Source: Bacteroidota bacterium (GTDB lineage: Bacteria > Bacteroidota > Bacteroidia > AKYH767-A > OLB10). From it: 64,000 bases of DNA. Shown here one piece after another: positions 19,735 through 27,997 of this stretch (within the stretch, counting starts at the first letter, position 1; every line of letters starts with the position of its first letter). The notes beneath the pieces are model-generated. The model did not search any database. It was not told where the DNA came from and saw only the letters and a list, made by a program, of their open reading frames with translations. The stretch spans positions 421,501-485,500 of the forward strand of contig JADJOH010000007.1 in NCBI GenBank assembly GCA_016713925.1. Reading direction: 5' to 3'. Made by a program: the position numbers and the translations under genes.

Positions 19735-22700
19735 ATGATTTTCTGATAATACGTATCTTCTCCATCAATAATACTTAAAATATAAGATCCTGATGGAAGA
19801 TCACTGATATCCATCTGGAGACGATTAAATCCCTTGGCTAATGAGAAGAGTTGAGCTTCTCTGACAAATTGCCCATAAACATCAGTAATTTGAATATTTA
19901 TTTCTTTTTCATCAATCGAGTTTACAGGTATAATAAAAATTCCGTCATTTGGATTTGGATATGCTCCCAGGATTTCTTGTGATTTTGCTGTAGAGGAACA
20001 ATCTTCATTATTTGCACTTATAGCATCTGTGGTATGATTGACGTTGGTCACTTTTACACAAATGAATTCCGGTGCACTGGCATCTTTCAGGAATCTGGTT
20101 TTTAATTTTATGTTGGTCTGATTTCCCGGAAGAATATTGACATTATCAATGTATTCTGAAACAGGACTCTTCGATTGGAGAAATGCATTTATATCAAAAT
20201 TTTCTATCGTTATATTTCCTAAATTTCTAAACGTAGCAGTTACCTCATAAGCATCCACAGTTTCCAGGTAATTGCTGGATTCTACAGCAATATCTAGATA
20301 AGGAAGTAAGACTAATACCGTGGACTGTGCACTGTCTATGCATCCTTTACCTGAAGTGGTGATAAGGTGTATGGTAAAGGTGCCGGTGTCTGAAAACACA
20401 TGTATCGGAGAGGCATTTGTGCTTATCGGTGAACCGTCGCCAAAATCCCATAAATAAAAACCGGAATCTGAAGTATTAGTAAATGTTACCTGATGTGGGG
20501 GTGAGCCAAAGTCAGGGTCAGTGGTAAAACTGGTTTGAGGCAAGTTAAAAACAACTACGTTTTTACTTATAGAGTCCTTACAACCATAATTGCTGATGAC
20601 TTCTAATTGTACGTTAAAAATCCCTGATGTCGTTGTTACTATGGATTGATTTTGCAAGGTTGCCTGAACCGGGAAATTTGTTGATTTCCATTTCCATTGA
20701 TTGATGGGATCTATAGCCGAACTGCTGTTGTCGTTTAAAAAAATGGTATCACCTACACAAGTCGAATCGGTTATGAAATCAGAAACCGGATTGGGAATCA
20801 CTTCTGCTATAAGAGTGTCATTTAAAGAACATCCATTGTTTAAATTGGTGTAGGTGAATATAACAGTTTTTAGACCTGAGAATGTATAGGTATGCGACGG
20901 TTGCGCTTGCAAGGATGAAGTTGAATCTCCAAAATCCCAATTGTAGCCCGGGTTTGTTACCACACTACCAATAGGAGTAAAGTTGAAACTGTTGGGATTT
21001 CCAAAACATGCTTTAGAAGTTAACAATTGAAATTCCGGCGACTCATCTACAGCTATTAATTTAATGATACTATCCCTACACCCTTGATCTGTAGTGGCAA
21101 TAAGCTGAACAGGATAAGCTGCTGATTGGGTAAATATATGCTGAGGATCCTGAACGCCTCCTAAAATAGTTCCATCGCCAAAATTCCATGTCCAGTCAAT
21201 GATTTGTGTGGAACTTATTGTACTGCTGTCAGTGAAGGTGATTTCATTATACGTACAGGCCTTGCTGGTAGTAAAGTACACTGTAGGATTTGGATACACA
21301 ATGATCGTTTTGGAAATAGTATCGCTACATCCATTATTGTCTGATACTGTCAATGCAACAGAATAATTGCCGGTGTCTGTATATTGATTCATCGGATTCT
21401 GTAATACAGAGGTGTTGGTGTCTCCAAAGGACCAACTCCAGTTACTGATAGGTAGTGACGATCCACTAAGGCTTAGGTCTACAAACTCTGCCGTTCCACC
21501 TTCGCAAATATCGGTGAAACTGAAGTCGGCTTCCGGACTTGAAATTACATGAATAGTTTTTGTTAGAGAGGAAGAACAGTTCGTTTTAGTTTGTAAGGTA
21601 AGAGTAACGAAATAGGTCCCTGCGGTAGCATAGGTATGACTGATGGTGGAAAGTAAACTGTCGCTTTGTCCATCACCAAAGTCCCATGTTCTGCGAATGA
21701 CGGTTTCTCCATTTGCTATACTGCTGGAATCCGTTAATACTACACCACTATTAGCACAAATGGTATCATCGTCAATGTGAAAATAAGTGGTTGCCGGAGG
21801 ACCAATATGAATAGTATCCGTCATGGTGTCGATGCATCCATTAGTAGCAGTTGCAGTCAATACCACCGGATAGTCACCGGCCTGTAATGGTGAGAAAGCG
21901 AAAGTTGGATGAACAAGTGAGCTGGTATCGGTTGAAGTAAAATTCCATACATAGTCAATGTTAATTCCACCTGTTATTACGGTAGAATTAGTGAAATTAA
22001 CGGTGTCTCCCAGACAAGTATTGGAAACTGAAAACGAAACAATTGGACCCGGAACAACATTGACATATTTTAAAGTAGAATCTATGCAACCGGTACTGGC
22101 TTCAATAAATAGTTGTACAGGAAAAGAACCATCTGAATTATAACTATAGTTTACCTGATTTCCTGTTAATGTATCAAGAGGTGAAAAAACCCATGACCAA
22201 CTGGTAAGTGACCCCGCTGAAGTGGTGGAGTTATCTGTGAATACAATAGATGCGCCAGCGCAAGAATTGTTTGCAAATAGGAAATCGGAAACGGGAGGGT
22301 CATTTACTGTGATTTGACTGGTTGCTGTATCGCGACACCCTGCACTATTAATGGAGATCAGCGTCACATCATAGTTGCCTGAAGTTGTATAGATATTTGA
22401 AAGAGTACTATCACTCCCTGTTTGACCATCTCCAAAATTCCAATCATAGATAGTAGGATTTCCGGTGCTTGTACTGGCAAAAGAAGTGGGAGCAGAGGTA
22501 CAAGCAGCTGTACTGGTAAAAGAAGAAGAGGGTGCTTCACTAATGTAGATGGAGTCCCTGATTGTTGTGGCAAAACCGCTTACCGTGTCGGTTATAGTTA
22601 AACTATAAACAAAGTTTCCCGAATCATTAAAAATTGTCATGGGGTTTTCATCTGAAGAAACTTCAGAAATTACATTTCCTATTTGTGGGTATTTAAACCA

Positions 22701-23789
22701 GGAAAGTTCGCCGGTATTGTAATTACAGGCAATACCTCCAATTTCACTTTCGTTTTTCTTAATTGCATATGTCCAAAAACCGGATCCAAAGGCTCCAATG
22801 GTTCCTTGGTTTTGATAGATGGGCGTTGTGTTTCCCGCATTGGTACCAAGATGAAAAGCATGGAACAACTCACCACCGTAGGTGTTGCATTGCAGTATCC
22901 AGTTTCCGGCTTCATTGATCATATTGATTTTTCGATAAGCATACTGCGTGCTAAACGTGAAATCAGAAATTTGAACAGGTGTTGAAGTTACCGCATTTCC
23001 GAAATCAATTATCGTTATTGGTGATGCGCTTACATAAGCAACATACCCGTACATATGTCCGCAGTCGTTCACCAATGCAGTAGTTATTGGGCTGGTTCCG
23101 GGAACAGCAATATTATAGCCGGCCGGAGTATTGTTGGTAATGGATGTTCCGAAATTGATCACCGTGACATTGCCACCTGAAATATTTGCTATGAGTACTA
23201 TAACATCGTTTCCCATTTTTTTAAGGGCCATATTGGAAGGTGATGCAAATAATCCCGGCGGTAATGTTACCGCAGTAGCTGTAGGTGTATTTAGAAGACT
23301 GTTTCCAAATGAAACTCTTGTCAATTGTCCAAAGACGGTATTTATTAAGCCATAGTAATTTCCATTTTCATGAAATAATATGAAGTCCTGGTTACCGGAG
23401 CCAATCATTCCGCCCACATCGCCGAGACTTGTAAATACAGGAGTGTTGGAGAGGGAATTTCCGTATTCAATCCTGACTAAACTTGCAAATGATTTTAAGT
23501 TGAATCCAATATAATTATTGTTTTCTTTCATGAAGTCTATCCCTGTACTTGTAGCAATTTCTGTCGGATATGTTCCCGTGATTCCTCCCGCAGGAACAAA
23601 ACGCGTATCTGCAGCATTAAAATCCCAACTATAGGATAAATTACTTCCGGTAGAGGCATTTGAAAATAAAACAGAAGTACCTTTACAGGCGGAGTCGGGA
23701 GCAGTGAACGATGGAGTCGGGCATTGTGCCGCCATTTCAGTTCCCGATAGTGATAAGATGAAGATAATTACTGCGTATATTCTGTTCAT
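19725..23789 (-). CDS. Giant PKD-repeat surface protein with T9SS type A sorting domain
   Basis: A 1354-residue secreted protein, started at 23789 (MNRIYAVIIFILSL) because the signal peptide begins there. After an N-terminal PKD-like unit, residues to ~400 form a propeller-like region with repeated LVRIEYGNS, LTRVSFGNS and TVINFGTS units (apparently diverged repeats of ~55 residues). About nine more PKD-like repeats follow, each with a W-x-F-G-D core (WNFGDGQ, WDFGDGQ, WSFGDTN, WNFGDGT, WDFGDST, WDFGDGS). The last ~80 residues (GAYPNPNDGIFIIP to QKIIKR) are a Por-type sorting domain that directs export through T9SS. Role is likely adhesive or structural. Confidence 0.85.
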   Translation of the reverse strand: MNRIYAVIIFILSLSGTEMAAQCPTPSFTAPDSACKGTSVLFSNASTGSNLSYSWDFNAADTRFVPAGGITGTYPTEIATSTGIDFMKENNNYIGFNLKSFASLVRIEYGNSLSNTPVFTSLGDVGGMIGSGNQDFILFHENGNYYGLINTVFGQLTRVSFGNSLLNTPTATAVTLPPGLFASPSNMALKKMGNDVIVLIANISGGNVTVINFGTSITNNTPAGYNIAVPGTSPITTALVNDCGHMYGYVAYVSASPITIIDFGNAVTSTPVQISDFTFSTQYAYRKINMINEAGNWILQCNTYGGELFHAFHLGTNAGNTTPIYQNQGTIGAFGSGFWTYAIKKNESEIGGIACNYNTGELSWFKYPQIGNVISEVSSDENPMTIFNDSGNFVYSLTITDTVSGFATTIRDSIYISEAPSSSFTSTAACTSAPTSFASTSTGNPTIYDWNFGDGQTGSDSTLSNIYTTSGNYDVTLISINSAGCRDTATSQITVNDPPVSDFLFANNSCAGASIVFTDNSTTSAGSLTSWSWVFSPLDTLTGNQVNYSYNSDGSFPVQLFIEASTGCIDSTLKYVNVVPGPIVSFSVSNTCLGDTVNFTNSTVITGGINIDYVWNFTSTDTSSLVHPTFAFSPLQAGDYPVVLTATATNGCIDTMTDTIHIGPPATTYFHIDDDTICANSGVVLTDSSSIANGETVIRRTWDFGDGQSDSLLSTISHTYATAGTYFVTLTLQTKTNCSSSLTKTIHVISSPEADFSFTDICEGGTAEFVDLSLSGSSLPISNWSWSFGDTNTSVLQNPMNQYTDTGNYSVALTVSDNNGCSDTISKTIIVYPNPTVYFTTSKACTYNEITFTDSSTISSTQIIDWTWNFGDGTILGGVQDPQHIFTQSAAYPVQLIATTDQGCRDSIIKLIAVDESPEFQLLTSKACFGNPNSFNFTPIGSVVTNPGYNWDFGDSTSSLQAQPSHTYTFSGLKTVIFTYTNLNNGCSLNDTLIAEVIPNPVSDFITDSTCVGDTIFLNDNSSSAIDPINQWKWKSTNFPVQATLQNQSIVTTTSGIFNVQLEVISNYGCKDSISKNVVVFNLPQTSFTTDPDFGSPPHQVTFTNTSDSGFYLWDFGDGSPISTNASPIHVFSDTGTFTIHLITTSGKGCIDSAQSTVLVLLPYLDIAVESSNYLETVDAYEVTATFRNLGNITIENFDINAFLQSKSPVSEYIDNVNILPGNQTNIKLKTRFLKDASAPEFICVKVTNVNHTTDAISANNEDCSSTAKSQEILGAYPNPNDGIFIIPVNSIDEKEINIQITDVYGQFVREAQLFSLAKGFNRLQMDISDLPSGSYILSIIDGEDTYYQKIIKR

Positions 23790-23809
23790 CTTGTTGGTGT
23801 TTGGTAAGT

Positions 23810-23817
23810 CAAAGATA
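23810..23817 (-). promoter_or_regulatory. Candidate -7 box for the PKD protein gene
   Basis: TATCTTTG on the minus strand lies 20 bp upstream of the ATG at 23789 and matches TAnnTTTG. No -33 TTTG at the expected spacing. The divergent rdgB start is only 12 bp away on the other side. Confidence 0.4.
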
Positions 23818-23822
23818 AGAGT

Positions 23823-24407
23823 ATGCATATGATCCGTTTGGTGCTGGCCACAAATAACCCGCACAAAGTGAAAGAAATACGAAAAATCCTCCCCGAAAGT
23901 TTCGAATTGCTCGACTTAAAGCAGGCCGGTGTGACAGAGGAATTACCCGAGACTTCCGGTACGATTGAGGGTAACGCGATTCAAAAGGCATTAAGAGTTT
24001 GGGAATTGACTGGTATGCAATGTGTTGCGGATGATAGTGGTCTGGAGGTGGAAGTCCTTGGCGGTAAGCCGGGTGTTGATTCAGCGCATTTTGCCGGTCT
24101 CCCGCGAAACGATGCACGAAATGTAATTTTTTTACTGGATCAGCTGGAAGGTGTTCAAAATCGTCGAGCCGGCTTTCGAACGGTACTCGCTTATGTTCAA
24201 AATGGAGAGGTCTTTACCTTTGAAGGCACCGTTCAGGGTGTAATTTCCAACGCGCAACGAGGGACAGGTGGCTTTGGATACGATCCGGTATTTGTTCCGG
24301 AGGGCTATGAGAAGTCATTCGCAGAATTGCCTGCCGAAGTGAAAAACTCGATTTCTCATAGAGCAAATGCATTGAAATTATTTCATGATTTCATCGTTAA
24401 ACGGTAA
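23823..24407 (+). CDS. rdgB: dITP/XTP pyrophosphatase (RdgB/HAM1)
   Basis: Hydrolyses non-canonical purine triphosphates (dITP, XTP, ITP) to monophosphate and PPi, protecting DNA from deaminated bases. The 194-residue frame shows the family motifs: LATNNPHKVKEI at the start, CVADDSGLEVEVLGG with the catalytic acidic residues, GTGGFGYDPVF and ISHRANALK at the end. ATG at 23829 (MIRLVLATNN) is an equally good start. It is divergent from the PKD gene with under 40 bp between starts. Confidence 0.95.
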   Translation: MHMIRLVLATNNPHKVKEIRKILPESFELLDLKQAGVTEELPETSGTIEGNAIQKALRVWELTGMQCVADDSGLEVEVLGGKPGVDSAHFAGLPRNDARNVIFLLDQLEGVQNRRAGFRTVLAYVQNGEVFTFEGTVQGVISNAQRGTGGFGYDPVFVPEGYEKSFAELPAEVKNSISHRANALKLFHDFIVKR

Positions 24408-24495
24408 TTTTCCTGAAGGGTATTTGGAATTTATTTTCAACAGTGAATACCTGAAATCTGTTCATCGCCTCCGGTTATAGCCGATTCTAATTTCC

Positions 24496-24503
24496 TACCT
24501 TTG
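24496..24503 (+). promoter_or_regulatory. Candidate -7 box abutting the ddl fusion start
   Basis: TACCTTTG matches TAnnTTTG and ends 6 bp before the ATG at 24510. If used, transcription would start at or just before the start codon, giving a leaderless or near-leaderless mRNA. No clear -33 element. Confidence 0.4.
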
Positions 24504-24509
24504 TTCTCC

Positions 24510-27200
24510 ATGGAAAAATTGCGTATCGGAGTCGTCTTTGGTGGCTGTTCCCGTGAAAGAGAGGTTTCTTTTGCAGGCGGTCGGACAGTTTATGATAATC
24601 TCAATAAGTCAATCTTCGAACCTATCCCCTTGTTTGTGGATAGTTTCGGGAATCTCATTCTTCTGACCTGGGAGTTCATCTACAAAGGCAGCATCCGCGA
24701 TTTTTATCCCCCCGCAGAGCTGATTCCTCCTTCAGCGCATGCTTTCCAGGTCTATGCAGAATCATTGGGCGACCTCGATCGTCAGGAACAAGTGAAACTC
24801 GTCAATAAAGTAGGTTCCAGAATTGAACCGACAGCACTCTCTTCCATTATCGATATGGCTTTTTTATGCCTGCATGGCAGTGACGGAGAAGACGGTCGCA
24901 TCCAGGGTTTGTTGGAATATCTGAGAATACCCTATACCGGTTCCGGAATTTTATCTTCTTCTATCGGGATGAATAAGGCGATTCAAAAGGAGTTGATGAA
25001 GAATGCCGGGTTTGATGTTCCTGAGTATTGCACCATTCAGCGGGAAGAATGGCTCAAAGGAAATCGGGAAGAAATTTATTCGAAGGCAAAGCAGACAGCA
25101 GGATTGCCTCTTGTAGTGAAAGCCGCCAATCAGGGTTCATCCATCGGCGTTAGTATCTTGCAGCAGGACGAAATAGATTCCTTTACGAATGCAATGAACC
25201 GCGCTTTCTTCATTCGTCGTATAACTAAATGTGAATGGGATACCATGGACTTCCAGACGAAGGTGGTCTGGGTGAGGGAAGTATCGGATATTCGTGAAGG
25301 AGTAGGGCTGCCGCTGATGATCGGTAACCGTACATTTTACCATCCGGAGGAGTTGCTGAGTGTGATGCTCGACCTCTTTTCTGAAAACGATCCGGAACTG
25401 GTGCTTGTTGCAAGAGATGGAGAAAGTTCAGTGCTGGTGGAAGCATTCATCCAGGGAAAGGAGTTTTCCTGTATTGTGGTGGAAGATGAGATGGGATTGC
25501 CTGTTGCACTTCCTCCAACCGAGATCCGTAAAGGGAAAGAACTCTTCGACTATCGTTCGAAATATCTGCCGGGTTTGTCTCGTAAAATCACACCCATCCA
25601 GTTGCCCGATAATGAAATAGAAGCCATTCGCATCTTGTGTGAAAAGCTATTTACTTCATTGCATTTTGATGTATATGCCCGTATCGATGGTTTTATCAAT
25701 GATCAGGGAAAGATCTTCCTCAATGATCCCAATACCACATCGGGAATGATGCCGAGTTCTTTTTTCTTCCATCAGGCAGCAGAGATCGGAATGAATCCCT
25801 CTCAATTTATCACTTATATTCTCTACACCTCTCTCCGCAACCGTATCAGCGATACGAAACAATACGATAAGGGGCCTGCTCTTTTACGTAAATTCGATAA
25901 GTTGATCGATACGAATCACCATGCTTCTGAAAAGCGTACCCGCGCGGCCGTTATACTTGGCGGCTATTCTTCAGAGCGACACATCTCTGTGGAAAGCGGA
26001 AGAAATATTTATGAGAAACTGGCTTCCAGTGATAAGTACGAAGTGCTCCCCGTCTTCTTAACCGGAAATCAAAAACAGCACGAGCTCTATACCATTCCGA
26101 TCAATGTCCTCCTGAAGGATAATGCCGATGATATTCGCGAGAAAATCCTCGATTTCCATATTCATCCGGTCATTGAAAAAATTATCGGGCGTTGCAGTAA
26201 ACTTACTGACCGCTTTGCCAATTCCCGCAACCTCGAAGCCCCTCAACGTCTATCCTATGATGAACTTTCGAAGCGTTGCGATGTAGTCTTTATCGCCTTG
26301 CACGGTCGTCCCGGTGAGGATGGCTCCCTGCAGGTGGAACTCGAAAAAGTGGGACTTCCTTACAATGGTTCCGGGCCGGCCTCTTCTCAAATCACCATTG
26401 ATAAATACCGGACGAATGAGCTGCTGGGAAAGAATAATTTTAAAGTAGCTAAGCATTATCTGGCCAATGAATTTGACTGGCTGGCAGATCCCGCCCTCTT
26501 CTTAAATACGATTTCCGAAAAATTTACGTTCCCCTTTATAGCCAAGCCGGTGGACGATGGTTGCAGCTCAGCCGTGAAGATTATTCGTTCAAGGGAAGAG
26601 TTGGAAGCCTATGTGCGTCTCGTCTTTAGAACCAATAAGGAGTTGGAGGCAAATCTGGCGGAAATATTAAAAATTAAACCGAAGGAAGAGTTTCCGATAA
26701 AGCAAAATATCTTGTTCGAAGATTTGATCACTTCCAATGGTGCAAGCCGGTTTATCGAAATTACCGGAGGTATGCTCACAGCTGTCAACGAAGCCGGTCA
26801 ATTGGAATACGAAGTATTTGAAGCTTCCGAGGCTTTATCAGAGGGAGATGTGCTCTCGCTGGAAGAAAAATTCCTGGCAGGGCAGGGGCAGAATATCACT
26901 TCCGCCCGGTACAGTCGTGATCAGGAAGAGAATAAATTGATTTCATCCTATGTAAAACGTGAATTTGAAAAGGCAGCTCGTCTTTTGAAAATTGAAGGCT
27001 ATGCACGCATTGATGCCTTCGTGCGGATTTTTTCTCCAGAAAAAGTAGAAGTCATTTTTATCGAAGTGAATTCCCTCCCCGGTATGACACCCGCCACCTG
27101 TATCTTCCATCAGGCGGCCATAGCACATTACCGGCCTTATGAGTTCATTGATAAAATTCTGGACTTCGGTAGAAAACGTAAACAAAGTCAACCGGCATAA
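24510..27200 (+). CDS. ddl: Tandem fusion of two D-alanine-D-alanine ligase modules
   Basis: An 896-residue single frame holding two Ddl/ATP-grasp units, about three times and not once the usual 300-360 residues. Module 1 (about 1-440): GGCSREREVSF, LHGSDGEDGRIQG, GSGILSSSIGMNK, KAANQGSSIGVS, then FLNDPNTTSGMMPSS near 404. Module 2 (about 475-896): LGGYSSERHIS, LHGRPGEDGSLQ, KPVDDGCSSAV, IEVNSLPGMTP near 851. Canonical Ddl has E-x-N-T-x-P-G-M; module 2 keeps E and P, module 1 has Asp and Ser there. Start set at ATG 24510, not the TTG three codons earlier. It heads a run with a PASTA protein, a T9SS protein and rluD. Likely makes D-Ala-D-Ala for peptidoglycan; whether both modules work is open. 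Confidence 0.85.
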   Translation: MEKLRIGVVFGGCSREREVSFAGGRTVYDNLNKSIFEPIPLFVDSFGNLILLTWEFIYKGSIRDFYPPAELIPPSAHAFQVYAESLGDLDRQEQVKLVNKVGSRIEPTALSSIIDMAFLCLHGSDGEDGRIQGLLEYLRIPYTGSGILSSSIGMNKAIQKELMKNAGFDVPEYCTIQREEWLKGNREEIYSKAKQTAGLPLVVKAANQGSSIGVSILQQDEIDSFTNAMNRAFFIRRITKCEWDTMDFQTKVVWVREVSDIREGVGLPLMIGNRTFYHPEELLSVMLDLFSENDPELVLVARDGESSVLVEAFIQGKEFSCIVVEDEMGLPVALPPTEIRKGKELFDYRSKYLPGLSRKITPIQLPDNEIEAIRILCEKLFTSLHFDVYARIDGFINDQGKIFLNDPNTTSGMMPSSFFFHQAAEIGMNPSQFITYILYTSLRNRISDTKQYDKGPALLRKFDKLIDTNHHASEKRTRAAVILGGYSSERHISVESGRNIYEKLASSDKYEVLPVFLTGNQKQHELYTIPINVLLKDNADDIREKILDFHIHPVIEKIIGRCSKLTDRFANSRNLEAPQRLSYDELSKRCDVVFIALHGRPGEDGSLQVELEKVGLPYNGSGPASSQITIDKYRTNELLGKNNFKVAKHYLANEFDWLADPALFLNTISEKFTFPFIAKPVDDGCSSAVKIIRSREELEAYVRLVFRTNKELEANLAEILKIKPKEEFPIKQNILFEDLITSNGASRFIEITGGMLTAVNEAGQLEYEVFEASEALSEGDVLSLEEKFLAGQGQNITSARYSRDQEENKLISSYVKREFEKAARLLKIEGYARIDAFVRIFSPEKVEVIFIEVNSLPGMTPATCIFHQAAIAHYRPYEFIDKILDFGRKRKQSQPA

Positions 27201-27208
27201 ATAATTTC

Positions 27209-27991
27209 ATGAAGAAGCTATTCAAATTCATCTGCTCCCGGGTTTTCGTCATCAATTTTACATTGGCCACCTTGCTCATCTTTGTTATTTTATTTGGCAC
27301 TTATAAATGGCTAAATGGATATACTAACCATGGAGAAACAATAACAGTTCCCGATTTAAAAGGAATGAAGTTTAAAGAACTGGAAGCATTTCTCGAAGGA
27401 AAATCGTTTCAGGTGAAAGTGGCCGATTCTTCTGTATTCATTCTGGATAAACCTCCCGGAGTAGTCATCGATCAGGATCCCGCTCCGAATATGAATGTGA
27501 AGGAAGGGAGAACGATTTATGTAACCGTTACCCGTACCGTTCCACCACAAGTGAAAATTCCGAATCTCATTGATGTATCGCAGCGACAAGCCGAGGCAAT
27601 TCTGGCTTCATACGGTTTAAAAGTCGGACAGATCATCTACAAACCCGATCTTGCAAAAAACGCGGTCTTATCCTTAATGTATAATGGTGCTGAAATAAAA
27701 GCCGGTGCTGATATCACCAAGGGTGCTGTCATTGATCTGGTTTTGGGAGATGGAATTGGAAATACAGAAGTGGAAGTGCCATCGCTTAAAGGGCTGACAG
27801 TTGATGAAGCCTTGTTCGTATTGCAAGGTTCTTCACTCAATCCCGGCGCCATGGTCTATGATGAGAGTGTGGAAGATTCAGCAGCAGCAAAAGTGTATCG
27901 CCAGGTTCCTGAACCCGGTGATTCTATCTATATAAAACAGGGTGAAGCCATTGATCTTTTCTTTACCCAAACACCTGATAAGTTAAAATAA
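27209..27991 (+). CDS. Membrane-anchored PASTA domain protein
   Basis: A 260-residue protein with one N-terminal membrane segment (about residues 14-34) and then three PASTA repeats outside the cell membrane: VPDLKGMKFKELEAFL (~47), IPNLIDVSQRQAEAIL (~117) and VPSLKGLTVDEALFVL (~190). PASTA domains bind peptidoglycan stem peptides in Ser/Thr kinases and PBPs, but no kinase or transpeptidase is attached here. It starts 8 bp after the Ddl fusion, so the two are very probably co-expressed and linked in cell-wall work. Confidence 0.88.
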   Translation: MKKLFKFICSRVFVINFTLATLLIFVILFGTYKWLNGYTNHGETITVPDLKGMKFKELEAFLEGKSFQVKVADSSVFILDKPPGVVIDQDPAPNMNVKEGRTIYVTVTRTVPPQVKIPNLIDVSQRQAEAILASYGLKVGQIIYKPDLAKNAVLSLMYNGAEIKAGADITKGAVIDLVLGDGIGNTEVEVPSLKGLTVDEALFVLQGSSLNPGAMVYDESVEDSAAAKVYRQVPEPGDSIYIKQGEAIDLFFTQTPDKLK

Positions 27992-27997
27992 TTCGAA

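Noticed and set aside
22683..22985. 100-codon plus-strand frame inside the PKD gene
   Set aside because: Antisense to a well-supported reading frame with repeats; no start signal.
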